A DNA stretch of 64,000 bases from Burkholderiaceae bacterium (GCA_023954135.1 JAMLIN010000013.1:25726-89725), one strand, 5' to 3'. Positions 44,276 through 53,360 are shown, counted from the first letter of the stretch. The notes: a model not told the origin generated them from the sequence alone. A program made the numbers and translations.

Positions 44276-45633
44276 TGGCGCGCCCGAAGGTCCAGTACGT
44301 CTGCAGCGCCTGCGGCGGTGTCGTGGCCAAGTGGCAGGGCCAGTGCCCGCACTGCGCCGAATGGAACACGCTGGAGGAGACGATCGTCGATCCGCGGGCG
44401 GCGGCGAGCCGCTTCCAGTCCATCGCTCCCACGCAGCCCGTCGTCGCGATCGCCGATGTCTCCGCCGAGGAGGTGAGCCGCGCGTCGACCGGCAGCGAGG
44501 AGTTCGACCGGGTTCTCGGCGGCGGCCTGGTCGACGGTTCGGTCGTGCTGATCGGCGGCGATCCGGGCATCGGCAAGTCGACCCTGCTGCTGCAGGCCCT
44601 GGCGCACATGGCGCGCGAGCGGCCGGTGCTCTACGTGAGCGGCGAGGAATCCGCCTCGCAGATCGCGTTGCGGGCGCGGCGGCTCGGCCTCGAGGCCTCG
44701 GATGCGCCCCTCATGGCCGAAACGGCGCTGGAGCGGATCATCGGGGAGATCGAGCGGCGCCGGCCGGCTCTGGTGGTGGTGGATTCGATCCAGACCGTCT
44801 ACTCGGCCGAGCTGCAGTCGGCTCCGGGATCGGTCGCGCAGGTACGGGAGTGCGCCTCCCAGCTGACCCGGCTGTCCAAGCAGACGGGCGTCGCGATCGT
44901 CATGATCGGCCACGTGACCAAGGAAGGGACGCTGGCCGGGCCGCGGGTGCTCGAGCACATCGTCGACACGGTGCTGTATTTCGAGGGTGACACCCATTCC
45001 TCGTACCGGCTGGTGCGCGCCTTCAAGAACCGTTTCGGCGCGGTCAACGAGCTCGGCGTCTTCGCCATGACCGATCGTGGCCTGCGTGGGGTGTCGAATC
45101 CTTCGGCGCTCTTTCTCACCCAGCGCGAGCGCGAGGTGCCGGGGTCCTGCGTCCTGGTGACCCAGGAGGGGACGCGGCCGCTGCTGGTCGAGGTGCAGGC
45201 GCTCGTCGACACCGCTCATGTCCCGAATCCCCGTCGGCTGAGCGTCGGGCTGGAGCACAATCGGCTCGCCATGCTGCTGGCGGTGCTGCATCGGCACGCC
45301 GGCATCGCCTGCTTCGACCAGGACGTCTTCATCAATGCGGTCGGTGGGGTGCGGATCGCCGAGCCGGCCGCCGATCTCGCCGTCCTGCTGGCGGTGGTCT
45401 CGTCCCTGCGCGACCGGCCCCTGCCGCGCGGCCTGGCCGTCTTCGGCGAGGTGGGGCTGGCCGGCGAGATCCGGCCTGCGCCCCGTGGCCAGGAGCGGCT
45501 TCGCGAGGCCGCCAAGCTCGGCTTCTCGGTCGCCCTGGTTCCGCGCTCCAATGCTCCGAAGCGGCCGATCGAAGGCCTGCGCACGATCGCGGTCGAGCAG
45601 GTGGACGAGGCCCTCTCTCAGGCCTGGGACTGA
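44275..45633 (+). CDS. radA: DNA repair protein RadA (Sms)
   Basis: RecA-like ATPase promoting branch migration in recombinational repair. The 452-residue product has an N-terminal C4 zinc finger (CSACGGVVAKWQGQCPHC), Walker A GGDPGIGKSTLLLQ, the RadA-specific KNRFG motif (FKNRFGAVNELG), and a C-terminal Lon-protease-like domain that lacks the protease Ser-Lys dyad in this family. The start ATG is fixed by the overlap with the alr stop. A palindromic repeat/terminator region follows. Confidence 0.95.
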   Translation: MARPKVQYVCSACGGVVAKWQGQCPHCAEWNTLEETIVDPRAAASRFQSIAPTQPVVAIADVSAEEVSRASTGSEEFDRVLGGGLVDGSVVLIGGDPGIGKSTLLLQALAHMARERPVLYVSGEESASQIALRARRLGLEASDAPLMAETALERIIGEIERRRPALVVVDSIQTVYSAELQSAPGSVAQVRECASQLTRLSKQTGVAIVMIGHVTKEGTLAGPRVLEHIVDTVLYFEGDTHSSYRLVRAFKNRFGAVNELGVFAMTDRGLRGVSNPSALFLTQREREVPGSCVLVTQEGTRPLLVEVQALVDTAHVPNPRRLSVGLEHNRLAMLLAVLHRHAGIACFDQDVFINAVGGVRIAEPAADLAVLLAVVSSLRDRPLPRGLAVFGEVGLAGEIRPAPRGQERLREAAKLGFSVALVPRSNAPKRPIEGLRTIAVEQVDEALSQAWD

Positions 45634-45667
45634 AGTGAAACTGCCCCCACGCTCGCTATTGCTCGCT

Positions 45668-45717
45668 GCCCCCCGAGGGGGCTATCAGTGGCTTCGGGCG
45701 GCCGGGCGCCACTGATA
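45668..45717. terminator. Tandem hairpins after radA
   Basis: GCCCCC (45668-45673) pairs with GGGGGC (45677-45682), then TATCAGTGGC (45683-45692) pairs perfectly with GCCACTGATA (45708-45717). The preceding CCCCCACGCTCGCT...GCTCGCTGCCCCCCGAGGGGG is a sequence type I recognise as frequent between genes in Burkholderiales. It lies between convergent radA and hpnE and probably terminates both. Confidence 0.65.
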
Positions 45718-45816
45718 CGGGCTCGCCTTCGAACGCATGACCGCGTTGGGGTGCCTTGCCGTGTCACCACACTGTCTGCGGCGCCCCGCCTTGCCCTGCG
45801 CCCGAAGGCGAGCCCG
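45718..45816. repeat. 99-bp segment bounded by 14-bp inverted repeats, overlapping hpnE 3' end
   Basis: CGGGCTCGCCTTCG (45718-45731) is the exact reverse complement of CGAAGGCGAGCCCG (45803-45816). The hpnE stop codon (45764-45766) lies within it, so the last 17 or so hpnE codons are repeat sequence. A related motif lies at 34037-34052. Confidence 0.6.
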
Positions 45817-47152
45817 CGAGAATGGCTGTGCTGATCAGCCCGGCCGTCCGGCGACCGCAGCGGATCGCCGACTCGAGCGTCGCCGGGTAGTCGTCCTCGA
45901 GATAGTCGCCGGCCAGCCACACGCCCGGTGCGCCATCGGCCAGCGCGTCGATCGCGAGTCGCGGCCGATCGGCGGTGCAGCGCCAGGTGGCGCGTTGCTC
46001 GGTCAGGACGCGTATGCCCGCGGGTGGCGGCAGACGGAGTTGCCGAGAGACCTGCGCCGCCGTCGCGGCGCCGAGCGCCTGCGCATCGAGATCGCCTACG
46101 CGGTCACGCGCGCTGATGACGATCGCCCCTATCCGCAGCTCCGCCTGCCGGCCACGATCGAACAGCCACTGGCCGGGACTTCCGGCCTCCCTGTCCTCGT
46201 CGAGCATGATGGCCGGCGGCAGGCTGACCGGCTCGTGCCATCCGAGATAGACGGTGGCGATGGGGGTGAAGCCGAAGCCGGCCAGCTGCTGCGCGCAGCC
46301 GGCATCGAGGGGGTCGACCAGCCTCGCGGCGGCCAGCGGATCAGTGGCGATCACGACATGGTCGTAGCGGTGGTCGGGCCCCAGCCTGGCGCCTCGCATC
46401 ACCAGCCGCCAGCCGCCGTCCTCGGGGACCACCGACGCGACCGGATGCGTTGGATGCAGCCCGACGCCGGCCTCGCGCAGCGAATCGACCGCCGGCGTGG
46501 AGAGCAGGTCGGCCAGCGGCGCGGTCGGCAGCAGGAAGTCCGACGCATCGGCCGGGCCGCCAAGCGTATCGCGCAGGACCGCTGCGAAGCTCGCGGCGCA
46601 GGCCTCTTCCGGCGCCGTGTTGAGGGCGCCGATGCACAAGGGCTCCCAGAGCCGCCGGACGAGCCTGTGCGGCTGGCGGTGGGCGGCGAGGAGCTCGGCG
46701 ACGCTGGCGATCGCGCCGGGCGGTCGCCAGTCCGATGCGCCGAGGCTTGCCATCAGGCGGAGCGCGGCTAGCTTCTCTGCCACCGACAGGCCGCGGGCGA
46801 GCAGCAGGCCGGCGCCGAGGCCGGCCCGTCCGGGCAGGGCGAGGCGGCGCAGGTCGAGTCCGGCGGACGAGACGAGGCGCAGGCGCTGGCGGCGCAGCTT
46901 CGCTGCGGTATCGGGGCCGAGCTCGGCGATCTGGGCAAGGCAGGCGCGATAGGCGCCGACCAGCAGGTGCTGGCCGCAGTCGAGCGTCACTTCCCGGTCG
47001 GCAAGCCGGACATGGGCGGCCCGGGCACGCCCGCCCCAGAGCGGCGACGCCTCGAACACGTCGAGCCGTGGGCCGTGCCGGCGCAGGGCGAGGGCGCAGG
47101 CGAGACCCGCCCAGCCGCCGCCGATGATCGCGATGCGCGGTCCGGGTTTCAC
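45764..47152 (-). CDS. hpnE: Hydroxysqualene dehydroxylase / squalene-associated FAD desaturase
   Basis: FAD amine-oxidase-fold enzyme that converts hydroxysqualene to squalene in the HpnCDE route. The 462-residue protein starts with the dinucleotide motif IAIIGGGWAGLACALAL. It also has the GGRARAAHV region and a C-terminal FAD-binding segment GVWLAGDYLEDDYPATLESAIRCGR, which is typical of phytoene-desaturase relatives. The start is a GTG at 47152 (47158 possible), 22 bp after hpnD. The last residues (AGSPSGAGQGGAPQTVW) are encoded by a palindromic repeat and are unlikely to be conserved. Confidence 0.88.
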   Translation of the reverse strand: MKPGPRIAIIGGGWAGLACALALRRHGPRLDVFEASPLWGGRARAAHVRLADREVTLDCGQHLLVGAYRACLAQIAELGPDTAAKLRRQRLRLVSSAGLDLRRLALPGRAGLGAGLLLARGLSVAEKLAALRLMASLGASDWRPPGAIASVAELLAAHRQPHRLVRRLWEPLCIGALNTAPEEACAASFAAVLRDTLGGPADASDFLLPTAPLADLLSTPAVDSLREAGVGLHPTHPVASVVPEDGGWRLVMRGARLGPDHRYDHVVIATDPLAAARLVDPLDAGCAQQLAGFGFTPIATVYLGWHEPVSLPPAIMLDEDREAGSPGQWLFDRGRQAELRIGAIVISARDRVGDLDAQALGAATAAQVSRQLRLPPPAGIRVLTEQRATWRCTADRPRLAIDALADGAPGVWLAGDYLEDDYPATLESAIRCGRRTAGLISTAILAGSPSGAGQGGAPQTVW

Positions 47153-47174
47153 GCCCACGTCTGGCCCGCGGCCT

Positions 47175-48038
47175 TCACTGCCCGCCGATCGCCGGCGGGC
47201 GCGCCCGCATCCAGGTGCGCCAGGCCAGCCAGAACTTGCGGATCGGCGTGAGCGAGGTGCGCTGCCCGAGCACCCGGAAGCCGTCGCGCTCGATCTCGTC
47301 GAGCAGGGTCGAATAGATCGCGGCCATGATGAGGCCCGCACGCTGGTCCCGGTAGTCGCGCGGATCGAGCAGGGCGAAGGCCTCGCGATAGAGGTCGCGG
47401 GCCCGCTGCGCCTCGAAGGCGAGGAGCCGGGCGAGCTCGGGGGAGTCACGGCATTCGAGGACGGCGGCGGGCGTGACGCCGAAGCGGCGCAGGTCCTCGA
47501 GCGGCAGGTAGATCCGCCCCCGTCGGGCGTCCTCGCCGACGTCCCGGATGATGTTGGTCATCTGGAAGGCGAGCCCGAGCCGCTGGGCGTACTCGTCGGT
47601 CGAGCCCGGCGTATGGCCACCGAAGATCCGCGCCGCCAGCAGCCCGACGACACCGGCGACCCGATGGCAATAGAGCCGCAGCCCTTCGAAGTCGAGATAG
47701 CGGTTCTGGTCGAGGTCCATCTCCATCCCGTCGATGATCTCGCGCATCGCGCCGACATCGAGCCGGTAGGCATCGACCTGCGGGGCCAGCGCCCGGGTCA
47801 CGGGATGCTGGGGCTGCCCGGCCTTCATCCGGCCCAGCTCGTCGCGCCACCAGGCGAGCTTGGTGCGGGCGAGGTCGGGCTCGGAGCATTCGTCGACGAC
47901 GTCGTCGACCTCCCGGCAGAACGCGTAGAGGGCGGTGATCGCGGCGCGGCGCGGCGGCGGCAGGAACAGGAAGCTGTAGTAGAAGCTCGAGCCGCTCGCG
48001 GCTGCCTTCTCCTGGCAATACTGGTCTGGGGTCGTCAC
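47175..48038 (-). CDS. hpnD: Presqualene diphosphate synthase
   Basis: Joins two farnesyl diphosphates into presqualene diphosphate. The 287-residue trans-isoprenyl diphosphate synthase has both Asp-rich motifs, DDVVDE and the second one in IIRDVGEDARRGRIYLP. It also has FYYSFLFLPPPRRAAITALYAFCREVD near the N-terminus. The start is a GTG overlapping the hpnC stop (GTGA), so translation is coupled. HpnD is assigned by order (C-D-E) and by this family's N-terminus. Confidence 0.9.
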   Translation of the reverse strand: MTTPDQYCQEKAAASGSSFYYSFLFLPPPRRAAITALYAFCREVDDVVDECSEPDLARTKLAWWRDELGRMKAGQPQHPVTRALAPQVDAYRLDVGAMREIIDGMEMDLDQNRYLDFEGLRLYCHRVAGVVGLLAARIFGGHTPGSTDEYAQRLGLAFQMTNIIRDVGEDARRGRIYLPLEDLRRFGVTPAAVLECRDSPELARLLAFEAQRARDLYREAFALLDPRDYRDQRAGLIMAAIYSTLLDEIERDGFRVLGQRTSLTPIRKFWLAWRTWMRARPPAIGGQ

Positions 48039-48925
48039 GGGTCGGTCGGGTCCGTGGGGCGGTCGGTGCCATCCATCGAGGAGCGGCGCAGGCGGATGGC
48101 GAGCGCGATCAGTCCGGGTGCGTCGCGCCAGCCGAGGCGGGGGCGATCGGCGATCGGATCGTATCGCGAGCCGGCGAGCCGGTCGAGGATGCGATGACCC
48201 CCTGCAAGTATCGCCCGCAGCTCGAGCGCCAGCCGCAGCGGCACCCGGGCGGGCAGATCCGCGCCGGCGCACAGCAGAGCGCGCGCGAAGCCGGCCTCGG
48301 TCGCGATGACCGACGACAGCGCCTCGCTCGAGCGCCCCCTCGCGACGGCGGCCGCCACGGCATCGGCGTCGAGCCCGGCGTCGGCCAGCGCCTCCAGCGG
48401 GAGATAGAGCCGGCCACGGCGCCAGTCGATGGCGATGTCCTGGAGGAAGTTCACGAGCTGCAGGCCGGAGCAGATCGCATCCGAGGCCGGGCGGGTGGTC
48501 TCGTTCCAGTGCCCGAACAGGCGCAGGACCAGCTCACCGACCGGATTGGCCGAGCGCCGGCAGTAGGCGAGCAGGCCGGCCCGATCCGGATAGCGGCTGA
48601 CCGTGAGGTCCTGCTCGAAGGCATCGAGCAGGGCGAGGAGAGGCTCGCGGGGGAGCCGGTGGGCATCGGCGGCTTCCAGGACCTCGCGCAGGACGGGGTG
48701 GTCACGCCGATCGGCCAGGATCGCGTCGCGCAGGCTCCGCAGCTCGGCAAGGCGTTGCGCCGCATCGGCGTCGCCTTCGTCGGCGATGTCGTCGGCATGC
48801 CGGGCGAAGCGGTAGATGGCGATGATCGCCGGCCGCAGGCGCGCCGGCACGAGGCGCGAGGCGACCGGGAAGTTCTCGTAGTGGTCGACCCCATGGATGA
48901 CGTGGCCGGATCGGGAAGGCGACAT
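48035..48925 (-). CDS. hpnC: Hydroxysqualene synthase
   Basis: Second squalene/phytoene-synthase-family protein of the hopanoid precursor route, converting presqualene diphosphate to hydroxysqualene. The 296-residue protein has NFPVASRLVPARLRPAIIAIYRFARHADDIADEGD with the first Asp-rich motif, and LVNFLQDIAIDWRRGRLYLP for the second. The opening (HYENFPVAS) is typical of HpnC. It is the first gene of hpnCDE. Squalene-hopene cyclase is not in this window. Confidence 0.9.
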   Translation of the reverse strand: MSPSRSGHVIHGVDHYENFPVASRLVPARLRPAIIAIYRFARHADDIADEGDADAAQRLAELRSLRDAILADRRDHPVLREVLEAADAHRLPREPLLALLDAFEQDLTVSRYPDRAGLLAYCRRSANPVGELVLRLFGHWNETTRPASDAICSGLQLVNFLQDIAIDWRRGRLYLPLEALADAGLDADAVAAAVARGRSSEALSSVIATEAGFARALLCAGADLPARVPLRLALELRAILAGGHRILDRLAGSRYDPIADRPRLGWRDAPGLIALAIRLRRSSMDGTDRPTDPTDP

Positions 48926-48960
48926 GGCTGCGATTGTAGGGGGAGGTCGCGAGCCGGCGG

Positions 48961-48989
48961 TTGACGGCGGGCCCGGGTTTCAATATCTT
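48961..48989 (+). promoter_or_regulatory. Candidate promoter of RND efflux operon
   Basis: TTGACG (48961-48966), 17-bp spacer, TATCTT (48984-48989). Five and four of six consensus matches. The predicted start near 48996 falls inside the palindrome that follows. Confidence 0.5.
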
Positions 48990-48990
48990 G

Positions 48991-49006
48991 TTGACTCACG
49001 AGTCAG
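48991..49006. promoter_or_regulatory. TGACTC-AC-GAGTCA palindrome, candidate TetR-type operator
   Basis: Perfect 6-bp arms (48992-48997 and 49000-49005) begin 2 bp after the -10 box and cover the predicted transcription start of the efflux operon, the classic position for a repressor. The half site resembles operators of TetR-family repressors of RND pumps, but no TetR gene is found nearby. Confidence 0.5.
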
Positions 49007-49094
49007 TTAATTTCCGTCGCGGGCGACAAGGCCCGTGGCGCCGAGAGCTCTCTCCACGATCCACGGCAGTCGCCAACATCCCGAGGACACTCAC

Positions 49095-50234
49095 ATGTCG
49101 ATGGGCATCCCACGCGCGCGCGACCGGGGCGATGGCCCGATCCCGCGCGTTTCGCGCCCCGTCTCCGGATGGCTCGCCGGGCTCATGGTCGCATTCGTGC
49201 TGGCTGGCTGCGATGGCCGGGCCGAGGCGCCGTCCTCGCCGGAAATCCTGCGGCCGGTCCGGACGCTGGTCGTGGGCGAGCAGGTCCTCAGCCAGTCGCT
49301 GCGCCTGCCGGCCGAAGTGCGGCCCCGGATCGAGACCCGCTACGGCTTCCGGGTCGGCGGCAAGATCGCCGAACGCAAGGTCTCGATCGGCGACCGGGTG
49401 AGCGCCGGGCAGAGCCTCGCCAGGCTCGACCCGCAGGACGTCCGGCCGGCGATCGACTCGGCGCAGGCCGTCCTGGAGGCGGCGCGTACCGAGCTGTCCC
49501 TGGCCGAGAGCGAGCTCGAGCGGATCCGGGAGCTGCGTGCGCAGGGCTACGTCAGCCAGGGCCAGCTCGATCGGCAGCAGGCGGCCGCCGACGCCGCCAG
49601 GGCGCGCGCGGCCCAGGCGAGCGCGGGCCTGGCCAGCGCCCGCAACTCGTCGCGATTCCAGGACCTGCGGGCCGATGACCCGGGGGTCGTCACCGGAGTG
49701 GATGCCGACGCCGGCCAGGTGGTCGCGGCCGGCCAGGTGGTGATCCGGGTGGCGCCATTGGGCGAGTTCGAGCTCCTCGTCGACGTGCCGGAAGCCGATC
49801 TCGGCGCGATCGCCGGCATCGCCCGGTGGCGCGCCAGCCTGCCCGCTCTCGCGGGGCGCAGCTTCGAGGCGCGGCTGCGGGAGCTCTCCCCGGTGGCGGA
49901 CCCGGCGACCCGCAGCTATCCGATGCGGCTTTCCCTGCTGGGCGATACCTCGGGGATCGCGCTCGGCATGAGCGCCACCGTCGAAGCCGTCCGGGATTCG
50001 CGCCGCGGCATCGTCCTCCCGCTGTCGGCCCTGGTGGCTCACGATGGTGATCCGGGAGTCTGGGTGGTGGGGCCGGATGCGACCGTGTCGCGCGTCGAGA
50101 TCGAGATCGGCGAGATGCGCGACGACGGCGTTCTCGTCGCCGGCGGGCTGCGATCCGGCGACCGGGTCGTGATCGCCGGCGCCAACCTGCTGCACGCCGG
50201 CCAGAAAGTCAGGCTCGACGAGGCCAGCCGGTGA
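49095..50234 (+). CDS. RND efflux periplasmic adaptor (membrane fusion lipoprotein)
   Basis: Periplasmic adaptor of a tripartite exporter, 379 residues from the ATG at 49095 (a GTG at 49035 is less likely, since it lies upstream of a GAGGACA-type site and gives a long lead). The lipobox FVLAGC puts the lipid-modified Cys at residue 39. A barrel-sandwich/lipoyl half GGKIAERKVSIGDRVSAGQSLARLD, a long alpha-helical hairpin (about 120-190) and the returning half VTGVDADAGQVVAAGQVVIRV follow, then the beta-barrel domain. It overlaps the pump gene by GTGA. No TolC-type channel gene is in this window. Confidence 0.9.
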   Translation: MSMGIPRARDRGDGPIPRVSRPVSGWLAGLMVAFVLAGCDGRAEAPSSPEILRPVRTLVVGEQVLSQSLRLPAEVRPRIETRYGFRVGGKIAERKVSIGDRVSAGQSLARLDPQDVRPAIDSAQAVLEAARTELSLAESELERIRELRAQGYVSQGQLDRQQAAADAARARAAQASAGLASARNSSRFQDLRADDPGVVTGVDADAGQVVAAGQVVIRVAPLGEFELLVDVPEADLGAIAGIARWRASLPALAGRSFEARLRELSPVADPATRSYPMRLSLLGDTSGIALGMSATVEAVRDSRRGIVLPLSALVAHDGDPGVWVVGPDATVSRVEIEIGEMRDDGVLVAGGLRSGDRVVIAGANLLHAGQKVRLDEASR

Positions 50235-53200
50235 GCCCGACACCGGGGGGCGAGGGAGAGCGGTTCAATCTCTCGGCGCTCGCGCTGCGCTTTCCGCAGC
50301 TCACCCTGTTCGTGCTGGTCCTCGTCGCTGCGGCAGGGGCCTGGTCGTATCTGCAGATCGGCCAGCGCGAGGATCCCGACTTCACCTTCCGGGCGATGGT
50401 CGTGCGCACCATCTGGCCGGGCGCGACGACGTCCCAGGTCGACGAGGTGGTGACCAACCGGATCGAGAAGACCCTGCAGGAGGTGCCGTACTTCAGGCAT
50501 ACCACCAGCTATTCGCGCCCCGGAGAATCCCTGATCATCCTCGAGCTCGAGGAGTCGTCGCCGCCGGGCGAGGTGGAGGCAATCTGGTACCAGGTGCGCA
50601 AGAAGGTCGGCGACATCCGTCCCATGCTGCCCGACGAGGTGATCGGGCCGTTCTTCAATGACGAGTTCGGCGACGTCTTCGGGACCATCTACGCGATCAC
50701 GGGCGACGGCTTCGACCTGGAGGAGCTGCGCCGGGTCGCGGAGAGCGTCCGCCAGGAGCTGCTGCGGGTTCCGGATGTGCAGAAGATCGAGCTCTTCGGC
50801 ATCCAGGACCAGCGCATCTACATCGAGGTCTCGTCTCGGCAGCTCGCCACCCTGGGCATCGGTGCCCAGCAGATCGCCGAGCAGCTCCAGGCGCAGAACG
50901 TCGTTGCCCCCGGTGGCATCGTTTCCGGCGAAACCCATTCGGTGCCCCTGCGGGTGACCGGGCAGTTCGATTCGGTCGCCGAGATCGAATCGCTCAACCT
51001 CGATGTCGGCGGCCGGCTCATCCGTCTCGGCGACATCGCCCGGGTGGTGCGCGGCTACGTCGACCCGCCGGTCTGGACGATGCGTTTCGACGGCAGGCAG
51101 GCGATCGGACTCGGCGTCTCCATGGTCAGCGACGGCGACGTGATCAAGCTGGGCGAGAACCTCGCGGCGGCGATGGCCCGGATCGAGGCCGACCTGCCGC
51201 TGGGCATCTCCTTCACGAAGGTCTCGGACCAGCCGCGGATCGTGCACGGCGCGGTGGGCCTGTTCATGAAGGTTCTGGCCGAAGCGCTCGCCATCGTGCT
51301 GGCGGTGAGCTTCCTGAGCCTGGGTCTGCGGGTCGGATCGGTGGTCGCCCTGTCGATTCCGCTGGTGCTGGCCGGAACCTTCGTGCTGATGTCGTATTTC
51401 GGGATCGACCTGCACCGCATCTCCACCGGTGCCCTGATCATCGCGCTCGGCCTGCTGGTCGACGACGCGATGATCGCGATCGAGATGATGGCGCGCAAGA
51501 TGGACGAGGGCCTCGACCGCTTCCGGGCGGCGACCCACGCCTACCGGACCACCGCCTTTCCGATGCTCACCGGCACCCTGGTGACCGCCGCCGGCTTCCT
51601 GCCGATCGCGACCGCGAAGTCCGCCACCGGCGAGTACACGTTCGGCATCTTCGCCGTGGTGACGATGGCCCTGCTGGTTTCCTGGCTGGTGGCGGTCGGC
51701 GCCACCCCCTTCATCGGCTACTACGTGCTGGGACGCGGCAAGGAGGAGCCTCACGAGGTCTTCGACACGCCTTTCTATCGGCGGCTGCGCAGGCTCATCG
51801 ATGCCTGCATGCGCCATCGATGGCTCACGCTCGCCCTGACCGTGCTGGCGTTCGCCGGCGGCGTTGCCGGCATGGGTCTCACCGAGAAGCAGTTCTTCCC
51901 CGATTCCGACCGCTCGGAGATCCTGGTCGAGCTGTGGCTGCCGGAAGGTTCGAGCCACGCCGCCACCGAAACCCAGGCGAAGCGCCTCGAGGCCCTGCTC
52001 GATGCCGACGAGGATGTCCTCACCTATGTCGGCTACGTCGGCAACGGGTCGCCGCGCTACTTCCTGTCGCTCAACCAGGAGCTGTTCCGGCCCAATTATG
52101 CGCAGTACGTGATCCTGACCCGGGACGTGGCGGGTCGCGACCGGGCGACCGAGCGCCTGCGCGAGATCCTCGACCGGGACTTCCCCGGGGTGCGGGCACG
52201 GGCCTTCCGGCCACCGCTCGGGCCGCCGGTCGCCTATCCGATCCAGTTCCGGGTGATGGGCGACGACGTCGGAACGCTCAAGCGGATCGCCGCCGGCGTG
52301 GTCGGCGCGATCAGGGACCATCCGGCGGTCATCGATCCCCATGAACTCTGGGGCCAGCAGGCACCGGCCCTGCGCATCACCGTGGACCAGGCGCGGGCCC
52401 GCCGGCTGGGCCTGAGCAGCGGCCAGATTGCGCGAGCCGTCGGCACGGTGGTATCCGGGGCGACGATCGGGCGCTACCGGGAGGACGACCAGCTGATCGA
52501 GGTGGTCCTGCGCGCGCCGGCCGGGGAGAGAACCTCGGTCGAGTCGCTGGGCGGCCTGCAGGTGCCGACCGCGCTGGGCACGACGGTGGCCCTGTCCCAG
52601 GTGGCGACCATCGAGACGGTCATGGAGGAGCCGATCATCTGGCGGCGCAGCCGTACGCCCGTGATCATGGTCCGCGCCGAGCTGGCCGACGGCGCCCAGG
52701 CGCCGCACGTCGCCGGGCAGCTCGATCCCCTGCTCGATCCCTTGCGCGCCGACTTGCCGCCCGGCTATCGCATCGAGGTGGCCGGCCCGGCCGAGGACAA
52801 TGCGCTCGCCCAGGAGTCGATCGCCGCCGGCATGCCGATGATGCTCGGCATCGTCGCCCTGTTGCTGATGCTGCAGCTGCGGCGCTTCTCGCTGGCGGCC
52901 ATGGTGCTGCTGACCGCGCCGCTGGGCATCATCGGGGTCGCCGCCGCGCTGCTGGTCTTCGACAAGCCCTTCGGCTTCGTGGCCATGCTCGGCACGATCG
53001 CGCTCGGCGGGATGATCATGCGCAATACGGTGATCCTCGTCGACCAGATCCGTCAGGACATCGAGCACGGGGTCGAGCTGTGGGTCGCGGTGCGCGAATC
53101 GGCGGTAAGGCGGTTCCGGCCGATCGCCCTGACCGCGGCGGCGGCGGTGCTGGCGATGATCCCGCTCTCGCGCGACGTCCTCTGGGGCCCGATGGCGTTC

Positions 53201-53320
53201 TCGATCATGGGCGGGCTGATCGTCGCGACCGTCCTGACGGTCCTGTTCGTGCCCGCGCTCTACGTCGCCTGGTACCGGATCCGGCCGCAGCCGGAACCTC
53301 CCGCGCCGGCCGGCGACTGA
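50231..53320 (+). CDS. RND efflux transporter permease
   Basis: Inner-membrane proton-driven exporter of 1029 residues with about 12 transmembrane helices and two large periplasmic loops. TM1 begins near LTLFVLVLVAAAGAWSYLQIG and is followed by QREDPDFTFRAMVVRTIWPGA, which is characteristic of a subgroup of HAE-type pumps. The proton-relay Asp pair is in GLLVDDAMIAIEMM of TM4. GTG start, overlapping the adaptor stop. Substrate cannot be predicted. It lacks the long TM1 insertion of heavy-metal pumps and so is probably a drug or solvent/lipid exporter. Confidence 0.92.
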   Translation: MSPTPGGEGERFNLSALALRFPQLTLFVLVLVAAAGAWSYLQIGQREDPDFTFRAMVVRTIWPGATTSQVDEVVTNRIEKTLQEVPYFRHTTSYSRPGESLIILELEESSPPGEVEAIWYQVRKKVGDIRPMLPDEVIGPFFNDEFGDVFGTIYAITGDGFDLEELRRVAESVRQELLRVPDVQKIELFGIQDQRIYIEVSSRQLATLGIGAQQIAEQLQAQNVVAPGGIVSGETHSVPLRVTGQFDSVAEIESLNLDVGGRLIRLGDIARVVRGYVDPPVWTMRFDGRQAIGLGVSMVSDGDVIKLGENLAAAMARIEADLPLGISFTKVSDQPRIVHGAVGLFMKVLAEALAIVLAVSFLSLGLRVGSVVALSIPLVLAGTFVLMSYFGIDLHRISTGALIIALGLLVDDAMIAIEMMARKMDEGLDRFRAATHAYRTTAFPMLTGTLVTAAGFLPIATAKSATGEYTFGIFAVVTMALLVSWLVAVGATPFIGYYVLGRGKEEPHEVFDTPFYRRLRRLIDACMRHRWLTLALTVLAFAGGVAGMGLTEKQFFPDSDRSEILVELWLPEGSSHAATETQAKRLEALLDADEDVLTYVGYVGNGSPRYFLSLNQELFRPNYAQYVILTRDVAGRDRATERLREILDRDFPGVRARAFRPPLGPPVAYPIQFRVMGDDVGTLKRIAAGVVGAIRDHPAVIDPHELWGQQAPALRITVDQARARRLGLSSGQIARAVGTVVSGATIGRYREDDQLIEVVLRAPAGERTSVESLGGLQVPTALGTTVALSQVATIETVMEEPIIWRRSRTPVIMVRAELADGAQAPHVAGQLDPLLDPLRADLPPGYRIEVAGPAEDNALAQESIAAGMPMMLGIVALLLMLQLRRFSLAAMVLLTAPLGIIGVAAALLVFDKPFGFVAMLGTIALGGMIMRNTVILVDQIRQDIEHGVELWVAVRESAVRRFRPIALTAAAAVLAMIPLSRDVLWGPMAFSIMGGLIVATVLTVLFVPALYVAWYRIRPQPEPPAPAGD

Positions 53321-53360
53321 CGTGGATGGCGCATGCGCTAGAATAGCCGGCTGCCCGTAG

